A stretch of 48,272 nucleotides of DNA from Nemertoderma westbladi (taxonomy: Eukaryota > Xenacoelomorpha > Nemertodermatida > Nemertodermatidae). A model generated the notes under the pieces. The model had not been told where the DNA came from. It searched no databases and saw only the letters and a program-made list of their open reading frames with translations. The position numbers and the translations under genes were made by a program. Positions within the stretch are counted from its first letter, which is position 1. The number at the start of each line of letters is the position of its first letter. Below, in pieces: positions 21,684-31,406 of the stretch. The stretch lies in contig JAUCBJ010004140.1 in assembly GCA_032718475.1 (NCBI GenBank), positions 1 to 48,272 on the forward strand. Reading direction: 5' to 3'.

Positions 21684-21722
21684 GGAATTTTGGCCGCAAA
21701 ACAGGGTTTCTGGCCCACTGTG
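21684..21722 (-). promoter_or_regulatory. Right transposon end: RSS-like heptamer, 22-bp spacer, A-rich nonamer
   Basis: On the minus strand CACAGTG (21722-21716), 22 bp, then CCAAAATTC (21693-21685). The block GGCCAAAATTCC starts 20 bp after the heptamer, against 10 bp at the other end, so the spacers differ by about one helical turn. Confidence 0.5.
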
Positions 21723-24228
21723 CAACGGTAGGAGGAATACGACGTCTCAAGTACTCAGGGGCCATTCCATGAATAATTTTATAGAAATAAAGAAGGCAAT
21801 TAGCAGTCCGTCTGTCGGAGAGATTTTGAATTCCACACTCATTGTATAGTTTCGAATGTTGGGTTCTAGAAGGCGCACCAGTTGCTATGCGCAATACCTC
21901 GAGCTCAACGTTGTTGAGCATATCAGATAACTCTTCAGTAAGGTTACACCAGACCGGATTTGCATACTCTAGCTTGGGCCGGATAAATGACTTATAGATC
22001 GAAATTATCGTTGACTTTGGCAAGAAATACTTAGACTTTTTAAGAGCTGCAATAGAGCAGGAAACACTTTCAAGAAGTTGCTGGATATGGTTTTTGAACT
22101 GAAAGGAACTGGAGAAGGTTACACCTAAATGCCTGTGGTCGTCAACTACTGGAAGTGACGCACCATCAAGGGAGAGAGGAAATGATTGGAAAGGGATATT
22201 TCCAGACATTGTCATAACAACTGTTTTGGTTTTATTGAAAGTAACCAGCCATTTAGTAGCCCAGTCATGAAGAGCTGATAGGTCTGAGTTGAGGAATGTG
22301 GATCTCAAAAAGGGATGTTGAATACGTGTATACATAGAAGTATCATCGGCAAAAAGAGCTGTTGTTGAATTAAGGACGTCAACAAGATCGTTTATATATA
22401 TGATAAACAGAAGTGGTCCAAGGATACTCCCCTGGGGCACTCCTGCTAAGATATACAATATAGATGAAAATGTACCGTCCAAAACAACTCTTTGTTTGCG
22501 TTGGAAAAGGTAACTACCAAACCATTTGAGGAGACGACCGCGCACACCAGCCCGCTCAAGTTTATATAGAATTCCCTTGTGCCACACGCGATCAAACGCC
22601 TTTGATATATCACAAAATATTATTTGGGTGACGTCGCCATCATCCCACGCTTGGCACCATTCGTCATATAGTTTTAAGAGCTGATATACACATCCGTCGC
22701 CTGGCATAAAACCAGATTGTTGTCTAGAAATCTTATCAATAAAAAAATTCCACACGTGATTTCTAACAATTAGTTCAAAGATTTTGGAGATAATACAAAG
22801 AAGGGAGATTGGACGGTAATTATTACAAAGGTAAAATTCGTCTTTTTTATGTACAGGATGGACGTGAGCCAATTTCCAGGAGTCAGGGAAAATTGCAGTC
22901 TCCAAGGATAAATTAAAGAGACGAGTTAGGACTTTCACAAAAATGGGTTCAAGAGACTTAATCAATCTGGCTGACACTCCGTCGTGCCCAACCGCTTTCC
23001 CAACAATGAGGGATGATATTCCCTTTTTGACCTCGTCCTCTGAAATATTTAAATTTTCGATTAAACTGTCACTTGGCAGGGAGTTCGGTAGCTCTGGTAA
23101 TTTACTCTGTCTTTGAGGTAAATGAGTTTGACTTGCAAAATATAAATTTAAACATTCAGCCTTGTCACAAGATTTAGATAGGTAAGTATCATTTTCTATT
23201 AAAAATGGAATGTTTGAAAATTTAGTTTTTCCTAGAATGTCCTTTACATGTGAGAACCATTCCTTCTGTGTCATTAATTTGCTAGATTTGAAATCATCAT
23301 GTAATTTGTTTTTGTAATTTTGCTTGGCCAATCGGACCTCACCAATAACATAATTACGGTAGCGGCGATATGCAGCCCACGCTATAGAACCATCAGTTGT
23401 TTTGATAGCTGATTTATGTAGTTTTTCTCGTTGCCTAAAACATTTCCTTAAATGGGGGGTAATCCATTTAGGATCCGTTGTTCGAGTTTTAAACGTTTTG
23501 GTAGGCACAAAGCGGGATATACCCTCAGTGAGACAATTGTTCAATTTATCTACAACAGCATCTGGATCTCTTTCAGCAAACTCTTGTTCAAAATTTACAC
23601 TTTCCAAAAAAGAATTAAAACCAATCCAGTCGGCGCCGTCGTAATTATAAATTATTCTGGAATATAAAGGAGGCCTACTGACATCGCAAGCAAGTGACAA
23701 ACAAACGGGTTGATGGTCAGAGATTGGTAAAGTAGAGCTATCATATGTAAGTTGCGGTAGGGGATTAGATTCCAAAACTAGAGAGTGAAGGTCTGTAAAC
23801 ATTAGATCTAGACAAGTATGTGAGGATGGGCGGGTTACATTGTGAATGTACTGTTTAAGACCGGTAGTTGAACAGAAATGTTGAATGGATGGAGTGTCGT
23901 TGACCAGGCAATTTGTATTAAAGTCGCCAGTGACAACCAATCCGTCATATTTGTTAGTTCTACGGATGTCATGTAGCTTATCAGAAAAGGTATCCCAGAA
24001 AGATGATGGTGGCGTTGAAGGCACATAAACTGCAATAAACAATATTTTTAAATTATTTATAGACACTTCTATGTAAATTGCTTCACAGAATGAGTCTGCA
24101 AAGGAAACACGTCTCCGATGAGGCAGTGACTCTTTAATTAAGACACCAACTCCACCATATCCATCACTTCGTGGGTTATTGTAAAATTTGTAACCAAATT
24201 GGTTCAACTCACGTTCATTTTTTAACAT
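21723..24228 (-). pseudogene. LINE ORF2: endonuclease and reverse transcriptase
   Basis: Residues 1-180 are the AP-like endonuclease (GGVGVLIK, VTGDFN at about 99-104, SDHQPV at about 170). From about 390 the RT begins: VGHDGVSARLIK, NYRPISLL, CDISKAFDRVWH (540-551, first Asp), GVPQGSILGPLLF (597-609), LFADDTSMY (FADD at 626-629). The frame is intact to residue 834, where the DNA transposon starts; the remaining residues of the open frame are transposon sequence read by chance. The RT and endonuclease catalytic residues that I can see are all present, so the copy was recently functional apart from the insertion and one upstream frameshift. Confidence 0.9.
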
Positions 24229-24523
24229 CCTGATAGCTAAGCCATGTTTCAGTTAAAAAATAAATGTCAATGTCCAAGTCAATAATGGACTGGAATATGA
24301 CATCAACTTTGGCAGTGGAAAATAAAGGCCCCGCTCTAGGAAGTAAACTGCGCACATTTAAATGATGGATTCCTAGAGGGCCTGGCTGTGATTCAATATC
24401 CCCACCTAAAAGTAGTAAGAGTAACAACCATATATAATAATGCAAACCGAAAAAAATACATACTGAATAACGGGGTCCATGTGCGCCGCTTGCAGCTTTC
24501 AGTGTAGTTAAGAGAAAATACAT
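24215..24523 (-). pseudogene. LINE ORF2 N-terminus with 2A-like motif
   Basis: A 102-residue N-terminal piece of ORF2. It reads a hydrophobic stretch (YYIWLLLLLLLGG) directly followed by DIESQPGP, then HHLNVRSLL and FLTETWLS of the endonuclease. It joins the main ORF2 by one extra A in an A6 run near 24222. The hydrophobic segment plus D-I-E-x-x-P-G-P is the layout of 2A-like signal sequences described at ORF2 starts of invertebrate LINEs. The canonical motif has Asn before PGP; here it is Gln, so activity is doubtful. Confidence 0.7.
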
Positions 24524-24711
24524 TTAGAAATATTAGTAATAATTAATATAAAATTCCACTGGGCACTAGCAAGCAGCTCACAAGAACCATTTCCAAGACG
24601 AGTGCGTGCAAAGGGCAGATATACTAGTAACAAACATTTCAAATAAAGCATCAAAGTACACAAAAGTAAGAAAAAACCTCGATATATTGGTGAAAAATAT
24701 AATCTCAACTG

Positions 24712-25212
24712 TGGGGCGAGCCACGAAGTTGGCGGAGCCTTAGCGAATTGACACTGTTAGGGGGTGGGTCAATTTATGCAAATAGTTGTCGTCGTCGTCG
24801 TCGTCGTTGTCGTCGTCGTCGTCGTTGTCGTCGTCGTCGTTACGATTTTGACATGCTAATAACTTTGTCGGATTTAAAGCTGCCAAGTTGAAAATTTGTA
24901 GGTATCAATATGAGCAAAAGTTGAGATTTTTGAGAGACTTTCAGACACCATCAGTGCAATGGTCTCCCGCTAGAGGGCCACATGTCTAAACATTAAATGC
25001 CCTCCCATTTCTTTGCTTTTAATCCGTTTAAGCTGAAACTTGGCAGATATGTATTAGACCATTAGCTGTGACTTTCAAAGGAGGCGAATCCATCTGCAGT
25101 TCTTCAGTCTGCCGCTAGAGGGCCAACGTGACTATTTGCATAAATTGACCTACCCCCTAACAGTGTCAATTCGCTAAGGCTCTGCCAACTTCGTGCTGCG
25201 CGAAGTCCCCAC
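24712..25212. mobile_element. ~500-bp foldback MITE in the LINE inter-ORF region
   Basis: Arms 24722-24787 and 25129-25196 are inverted copies with very few differences (CACGAAGTTGGCGGAGCC; TTAGCGAATTGACACTGTTA; GGGGGTGGGTCAATTTATGC). Ends begin GTGGGG. Similar ends occur alone at about 5463 (GGGGCGAGCCATGAGG) and 35691 (CTGCGCGAAGTCCCCACGAA), so this is a family. The interior carries (GTC)n and two GCTAGAGGGCCA motifs. No clear target duplication and no ORF. Confidence 0.75.
24786..24840. repeat. (GTC)n microsatellite
   Basis: About 18 GTC units with two TTG interruptions, next to the left arm of the foldback element. Confidence 0.95.
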
Positions 25213-26290
25213 TTCGTGTATATATACACAGAGGATGACAAAAAATACAACTATGCCGCAATATAAATTGCCAGATACGAATAAATAAATTGTACAAAAT
25301 CCAGTTAATGCCATAGGCAAAAGCATTGAAGTGACTGTAGTACTACTTACAATAAGCGAGAGGACAAACATCTTACACACAAAATCACTGCTGCCCTATA
25401 GAAATCAGATAATGATATCTTGAGACCGGTAGAGTTAAAATAACTTAATATCATCATAATTCTTATATCCAATATATAACGTACCAGAAATCAAAAGTTC
25501 AAACATATATAAAAGTACCGGTATATCAATACACACACGTCATTTATGATACCACTGTTATTCTGTTATATATATATAGGTATATATAATAAAACTGTAC
25601 CGAACATTTATATCCTTCTACTATTGTTGGTGAAATATACACCCGTAATTATACTATACAGAATGGAGAAATAATTCGAATGTTGCAGTAGGTAACGCTA
25701 CCGCATTACAGTGCAGTTAACTGACTAACTAAACTACCTGTCCGGTAGGGTACTATATAATTGGAGAGAAAATATTTGGGAAAAATTCCAAAGTTTCGGA
25801 ATGTACCGGTATATAATGTAGCTAACTATCGGTAGTGTATGAAAACGTATGTAGGCCTGCTGGTGCCACTCTAATAGTATTTTATGACATTGAAAGAAAT
25901 ATTGGAGAAAGATTTTAATATTGCAGTGCAGTAGGCCTACCGGATTACTTATGAGATAAGTCATAACTTACTAAAAAACTCCTGAATATAAAAAAAGAAA
26001 ATCTTGACTAAATATATAAAAAAAAAATAAAATCTTTAGAGAAAAGTTCTGGCATATAGGGGCAAAAATTATTTCGTTCATGTATTTCATATCAAATAAC
26101 ACAATCAACCAGCAAAAATAATCCAGAATACCGGTATTGGTACTGGTACCGGTACCCATCCTAAGAATAATGTGGGCATGCCTACCGTACCGGTAACCTT
26201 TGGATAACGCGGGTAACCTTACAGGCTGACTAGTTAACACAGACAGACAGTATCGGAAAATATTACAGAATATGGACAGTATATTTAGAA
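25213..26290 (-). other. LINE inter-ORF region, non-coding
   Basis: AT-rich with scattered TACCGGTA palindromes and only short ORFs. A spacer this long between ORF1 and ORF2 is unusual and may hold further unrecognised insertions. Confidence 0.4.
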
Positions 26291-26294
26291 CATA

Positions 26295-27296
26295 CTAGCC
26301 ATCACCATCGGAGTCAAGGACGGAGTAAGCGTTTGTCAGTGGGCAGGGACTGGGGGTGTTACGGCTTCCACTTACTTTGATGGTATGACCGCGACTGTCA
26401 CGATGATCTCCGCGACGCCCTCCCCTGTTGAGAGTGGGTGGGTGGGGATTTCTATTTGCGGAGCCACGACCGATGTTGCCTTGCCGGGTGCGGGAAGCAA
26501 CCGGGTTAGAGAATGAGGCACCAGAGTCGAGACCATTGGCATCTTCATCGGAAACCGAGGGCCTGGACTCTGAACCGGTAACGGTAGTCGTTCCAGTGGG
26601 ATTAGGGTGAGCAACAAGGCAATCGACATCATTTTTAGTGCGAACAATTGAGGATTTGGAAGATTCCGTATGTTTGATAATAATATTACCATTGATGGAA
26701 AAAACAGAGTGAAGCAATTTACTTTTCTTAAACGAACGTGCGTAACGGAAGAGCTCAGCACGTAGAGGAGTCAGATGTTCGGATAGGTATACATGCTGTG
26801 GAAGCTCGGAACGGTTTGCAAAAGCCTTCACACGACAACATTGTTTGGCGAGGCGGACCAAAATCGGCCTCTCCTTGAGATCATGGCCTGGAGGCGGAGG
26901 GCCAGAGGTCGATGAGGAGACAAACTTCTTCTTACCAAGTCGATACACGATATCGATGTCTTCATTACTTATGGATAGAGGGGACAGTACTCCGACGGCC
27001 ACAGAAAAAGCATCTTCTCTAAGAACCTCTTTGATTCCATGTATTAGGATATTTTGTCTCTGGTTAAATTGTAATAATTCGTCATACTTGGTATCGTGAT
27101 GTATACGGTTTTGATTTATTTTTATTTCAAGTACATCGCACTGCTGAGTGCAGGAAAAAAGGCCATCGAACTTATTGACTTCAGTAATTAGGTTAGACAC
27201 TTTCCCGGAAATATCATCACGAAATGACCTGAACTCCTGTAGGAGAAGACGCAAATCCCCAGGGGTTGGCGCTTCCTGATCAGAGGTCATAGCCAT
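26295..27296 (-). CDS. LINE ORF1 protein (coiled coil, RRM-like, basic tail)
   Basis: An intact 333-codon ORF with an ATG. Residues about 10-80 look helical and coiled-coil forming (LRLLLQEFRSFRDDI; VSNLITEVNKF). Residues about 80-215 follow the plan of LINE ORF1 nucleic-acid-binding domains: RQNILIHGIKE, DIVYRLGKKK, RPILVRLAKQ, VYLSEHLTPLRAELFRYAR. The C-terminal 110 residues are disordered and Arg/Gly/Pro-rich (TRQGNIGRG, NRGGRRGDHRDSRG). Known LINE ORF1 proteins bind element RNA and chaperone nucleic acid; that role here is by analogy. No stop or frameshift is visible, in contrast to ORF2. Confidence 0.85.
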   Translation of the reverse strand: MAMTSDQEAPTPGDLRLLLQEFRSFRDDISGKVSNLITEVNKFDGLFSCTQQCDVLEIKINQNRIHHDTKYDELLQFNQRQNILIHGIKEVLREDAFSVAVGVLSPLSISNEDIDIVYRLGKKKFVSSSTSGPPPPGHDLKERPILVRLAKQCCRVKAFANRSELPQHVYLSEHLTPLRAELFRYARSFKKSKLLHSVFSINGNIIIKHTESSKSSIVRTKNDVDCLVAHPNPTGTTTVTGSESRPSVSDEDANGLDSGASFSNPVASRTRQGNIGRGSANRNPHPPTLNRGGRRGDHRDSRGHTIKVSGSRNTPSPCPLTNAYSVLDSDGDG

Positions 27297-27469
27297 AGGC
27301 TACCGGTAATATAAGATCATGTCATGGATGGGTTGGGTTGGGTTCATACTAACATATTGATACAAAAAAATAATATGCCAGGACTAGGCCTAGCTGATAT
27401 ATAGCAGCAAGTGAAGGTCTGAAACTAGCTGAGAGTACACATCGTTACCGGTACTGTCAGTAATTGAGG
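27297..27469 (-). other. 5' leader of the LINE
   Basis: 173 bp between the 13-bp target duplication and the ORF1 ATG. Because the element extends past ORF1 to the TSD it is taken as near full length at the 5' end. Confidence 0.5.
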
Positions 27470-27482
27470 ATCGAGGTATCTT

Positions 27483-28538
27483 AAGATGCTGGATGCTCTC
27501 GTCCTCGTCCCAGTTATAAGGTTCTACTTGGGTAGTAGCGAAGTTCTTTATCGCCACCATTTTTACTGACCTTATACTTTGTTCTCCTAATTTATCCTGG
27601 GGGGTGGACAACGCACCTACATAATAATCTGCCATTATGGTAGATTTCCAAACCTGCATAATTCCTGACATATTTAACTTAGTTCGGAATTTGGGTTGTC
27701 CAGCAAAGATGTCTTCGGCTAGTTCTTGGTCGATGAATGTTCCTGTGCTGCCAGAGACAAGCAGGGCGTTCACTATGTAACTTTTGTTAGGACCGTGAAC
27801 TCTTACCTGCACTACAGGAAATTCTCGGAATCCTACGTTGGAAGTTGGAGCTTTCCAAGATGGTTGTCTGTCAAAGGTAGTTGGGGGAAACTCATTGTCG
27901 GTGTCCTTTTCATACGTAAGTGCTCGATACACTGCGGTATTTATTAGGTAACAGGATTCGTTGGCATCGGAGAATTCGTCCGTATAGAATCCTTCCATCT
28001 CAGATCCTTGATCAGTGTCATTTACATCACTGAATTGGACATGTAGTTCGGGCTCACTTACCTGACTCGGGCTGTTTCGTTCGAATTCACTGTGTAACAA
28101 GATGTGATGTTTCGCACCGCACTTTGCACACCTTACGTCGGAGTAACAGGTTCGCCGTTGGTGTCCTTGTCTGAGGCAATTATAGCATAACCGCTTATCC
28201 CACATGACTTCACGTCTGTCTACCAGGGATTTCTTTAGGAATTCAGCACACGCACTCAAACTGTGGGGCCTGTCGCACAGCGCACAGTTTGGTTTGATGT
28301 TACTCACTTTACCTTGGATAACGTTATGCACTCTCGTTCTTTCTTCGGGCTTTCTTCCGTGAATTCTGTTAGGAGACCGAGGAGGAGTCTTGGCAACCTG
28401 TTCTCTCCTATCATTGGTTTGAGACTTGTATTTACTTACGTCTTTTGAGGTTTTGTTAACATAGTAAGATCGGTCAGTGTCTTTCCCGCTGTCCTCTTCT
28501 TGAGAAGCTTGGCTTTCGCCGTAGTCAGTATAACACAC
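27483..28538 (-). pseudogene. Bel/Pao zinc knuckles and aspartic protease
   Basis: CYNCLRQGHQRRTC and CAKCGAKHHILLH are nucleocapsid-type zinc knuckles. They are preceded by CALCDRPHSLSAC and followed by the retropepsin domain (VQVRVHGPNKSYIVNALL). The protease active site reads LLVSGSTGTFID, where family members have D-S-G, so the catalytic Asp is Val and the enzyme would be dead. The frame continues at 18336 once the LINE is removed. Confidence 0.85.
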
Positions 28539-28617
28539 TGGTGTTACCCTTCTCCTAGAAACGGGTTTCGCCGTAGTCAGTATAACACACTGGTGTTACC
28601 CTTCTCCTAGAAACGGG
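28514..28617. repeat. 52-bp tandem duplication that breaks the frame
   Basis: The unit beginning TTTCGCCGTAGTCAGTATAA starts at 28514 and again at 28566. The two copies appear identical. 52 is not a multiple of three, and removing one copy puts the gag ORF (29658-28555) and the zinc-knuckle ORF (28538 on) in one frame. Confidence 0.9.
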
Positions 28618-29658
28618 TTTCTCACTTACCTGATTTTCTGATGTTTTCTCTCTGGACTGCTTTATGAGTTGTAATTTTACTTCACCATCTAAGAAGGACA
28701 TGAGATCAGCCATGGTAGGGCCTCGTCGTTGCTGCTCCATCATATACAACACTTTCTTGTCCCAGCGTGTACATACTCCACCCTTTGGTAAAGTAGAGAC
28801 TACGGCTCCAATAACCATGGAACTCTGATATTCATGAGACTTACCTAACCAATCCAATTGTCTACAGATCTCCTGAATCTCATCGGAAAACTCTATAATC
28901 CCGCTACTAATGAACTTTCGGGGGGCTACTAATTTTGCATAGAAATACTTAGCTATGTTATCCTTGTTACCATACCTGATGTTTAATGTATCCCAAACTT
29001 GTCTTAATCCATCTGGATGTCCAATAAACTTTAACGCCATTAACTTGGGAGGTCCTTCCAAACACTTGATGAGGAATCTAAGTTTCTCTCCGTTAGATAG
29101 TACAGAGTTCTGTATGCTATCTTTGTAATATTCATTAAAAGGTAACCATTTCATCTCATCTCCATTGAATTTGACGATTTCTCCCACTTTGACCGCTTGG
29201 CGGGCTTCTGTTCTAGCCATCTGACGCGTAAAGCTTTCTTGGGCCATCGTGTTATTTAATATCGAATTATCGGTATATAAATTTCTCGGATTATTATCAG
29301 GTCTATAGGGAATATCATTACCAACAGGTTTATAATCACCCTTACTAGGGTCTATTATAGGAGTTTCTACTTCACTAGCAGTATAGATGCGTGTAGGCTC
29401 CACACCTTGCGCATGAAATACTTCAGACCTAACAGGTTGACACATAGTTACAGGAGGTATTGGTATACCCTTTTGTATATTTACTAATTTGTCGCGTTCC
29501 AGCGCGATACTTTGCTGCACTTCTTGCAACTCTAACCTACTTTCCCTTACTGTTCCCTTGAATTGGTGGACAGTCTCCTGCATTTGTCCGAGCAGGAGAT
29601 TCATCCCCCGCCGTCCCTCCTCTACCCACTCGACCGCCGAAGCGGGAGTTGCCAACAT
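28555..29658 (-). pseudogene. Bel/Pao gag core (DUF1759-like)
   Basis: About 365 codons. The stretch VKFNGDEMKWLPFNEYYKDS, then EKLRFLIKCLEG, then VWDTLNIRYGN and WDKKVLYMMEQQR is the conserved Pao gag block. It is preceded by a region with heptad-like spacing (LELQEVQQSIALERDKL). The frame is -1 to the upstream segment, with about 130 bp of overlap (29757-29622) and no X-XXY-YYZ slippery site, so an indel is more likely than programmed frameshifting. Confidence 0.85.
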
Positions 29659-31406
29659 AGTGCGGGCAGACGCGGGACGACGGGAGACAAATCTTGGATT
29701 TCTCTCTCGGCGTCCAGGACCGGGACATTCTCTTGGGCTGTTGTACCGGGTACAGGCAGTTTAGTACTGTGCAAAGGGAATTTGGTGGTAGGTTCGGGGA
29801 GTACAGGGGTCTCTCTCACCGAAGGGGTGTTTTTGAGAACAGGCCTAATTATTTCGGGCTCATCTACTATAGTAGGGAGTCTTTTTACTTTAATAATTTG
29901 GTCTGTGGGTTCTGTACTACCTAAGTCTGTGCTAGCTAGTTGTCGTCTAACAGCTGGAGGCAAATCAGGCAATTTCTGACGGTGAGACGTTCTTCTACGC
30001 CTACTTAGACGAGATCTATGTCCTCCGCCTTCAGGATCGGTAGTATCGCCTTCATCAGAGGATGTAAATCCCTGTCGTTTGGGAGTAGATCGACTCATCA
30101 TCTGCATTTGACTAGCAGTTAACTGTTTATTTATGCAGTCTTGATCCTCTTGAATATTTTCCAACTCTAGTTGGGCGGTCTCTTCCGACGCTCTCCGTTC
30201 GGCTTCTGCCACTGCCACTGCCGCCTTCTTTCTGTCTTCGATCCGTTTTTTCTTTACTTGTTCTGCTTGGACTCTAGCGATGCGAAGTCTTTCATCAAAT
30301 TTAGCTTGGTTTGCAGCTAACATTTCCACATCGATTGCGCCCAGCACAAGTTTGGCTCCTTCGCTATTAGGGCGAAGTCCAGACAGCCGTCTCCTCAACT
30401 CTTCATCACCGAGGAATCGTTGATAGTCTGACAGGTAGATGTCGATAGCATCTCTTGTTCGCGGTTTCTCCGCTGTCACTTCGCTTTCCACTTGAGAAAA
30501 GGTGGCATCGGTTGATTCTTCATAGGTTGGTCGCTCAGCCAGCTGGGATTTCCACTGGGACGTTTCTTAAACCTTGAGACCTACCCGCTGGAACCAAGTC
30601 TTGACAGCAACTTGCAACGACGTGTCCTGTCTTCTTTTGGAAGCTTCCTCAAAGGCTGATAGGATTAGTCTAATGCGTAGGGTTCTTTCGCGTACTTGAT
30701 AAAGCAGCTCTTCCTGCTCTTGAGGTCCTTGGGGTTGTCGAAACAGTTGTTCTTCTAATCGCTCTAAGGAGCCGAAGAATCCCTGCACATATCCTGCTGC
30801 CGACCTCTTCCAAACAGCTGGATCCATCGTATCTTTAGTCACTCCCATCCTGTGTATGTCTTCCCAGGTAGCTTTGGATAAGTCTAACGGGAATCCGGGT
30901 CCGGGAAAGGTCCATCGTGACTCGACAATAGACATCAATTCTTCCCTTGCGTATCCCGCATAACTATCTTGGGTTGATCGCTTACTTCTCGCCCAATCGA
31001 CTTGGTGTTCCTCCACCGCAATCAATATCGTAGTTAGTACTGCGGCAGGAAGAGTGAGAAGGGGATCCGAATAAACTGTATCCGCCATCTTCACTCCGCG
31101 TTCGGGGGTCAGCTCTACAGTATCCGAACTACTGGAGCTATCGGGTCGCTGGGAACTAGGTTCTTGACTAGGATGTTGCTGCTGTTGGACAGCTGCTTCT
31201 TGGTTCCGTTTGACCTGGGCCCGAGTGCCGATGATAGACCTATGGTGTTGGATTAGCCTAGGGTCTGATACTACTACTGGAGGGATGACCTTTCTTACAG
31301 TAGGAGGTGAGCTGAACTTTGGTCTTAATCGTTCCACACTCCTATCTGGGTCGCAGATGGTTGTATCGATTAGACTGTCTGACAGGTTTTGCTTTGTGTC
31401 AGACAT
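29622..31406 (-). pseudogene. N-terminal gag region with one in-frame TAA
   Basis: Begins with an ATG at 31406 (MSDTKQNLSDS). The frame is open for 279 codons to TAA at 30567-30569, then open again for about 315 codons to 29622. The first half is acidic and Ser/Gln-rich, then alpha-helical (WEDIHRMGVTKDTMDPAVWK). The second has a long charged helix (KKKRIEDRKKAAVAVAEAER) and an Arg-rich patch (RSRLSRRRRTSHRQ). I do not recognise the domains; position and strand make it gag or a gag-upstream extension. Confidence 0.65.

Larger units (their letters stand above)
19405..21722. mobile_element. Non-autonomous Transib/RAG-like DNA transposon
   Basis: Termini are perfect 13-bp inverted repeats CACAGTGGGCCAG (19405-19417 and 21710-21722). 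They are flanked by CAACG on both sides (19400-19404 and 21723-21727). Removal plus one CAACG restores the LINE ORF2 frame. CACAGTG is the consensus V(D)J heptamer, and 5-bp target duplications are typical of Transib and ProtoRAG. Inside are AT-rich DNA, a plus-strand LINE 3' UTR fragment and a 153-bp tandem repeat. No transposase ORF is present. Alternatives are CMC/Chapaev (4-bp TSD) or hAT (8-bp TSD), which fit the flanks less well. Confidence 0.75.
18350..27469 (-). mobile_element. Near full-length poly(A) LINE (CR1/Jockey group) inserted in pol
   Basis: ATCGAGGTATCTT is duplicated on both sides (18337-18349 and 27470-27482), a 13-bp TSD. A T-rich run (18350-18366) is the poly(A) tail of the minus-strand element. 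It has a short 5' leader, ORF1 (27296-26295), a long inter-ORF region carrying a foldback element, then ORF2 with AP endonuclease, RT and a Cys/His C-terminus. A DNA transposon splits ORF2. Net length without the insertions is about 6.3 kb. The exact clade cannot be fixed by eye; GVPQGSILGPLLFIIYIND is CR1/Jockey-like. Confidence 0.9.

Noticed and set aside
21475-21722. C-terminal 83 residues of the 917-codon ORF2 frame
   Set aside because: They lie beyond the CAACG target copy, inside the DNA transposon, and do not match ORF2; the true C-terminus resumes at 19404.
19405-21722. RAG1 or Transib transposase gene within the element
   Set aside because: No ORF of useful length with a DDE core; the interior is AT-rich, repeats and a LINE 3' UTR fragment.
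19405-21722. hAT origin from the CAGGGGTGGCCAAAAT stretch near the left end
   Set aside because: The right end lacks the matching sequence at its tip, and no 8-bp duplication is found; the CAACG 5-bp duplication with CACAGTG ends fits exactly.
29622-29757. Programmed -1 frameshift in gag
   Set aside because: The overlap has no slippery heptamer in the right phase; a plain indel explains it.
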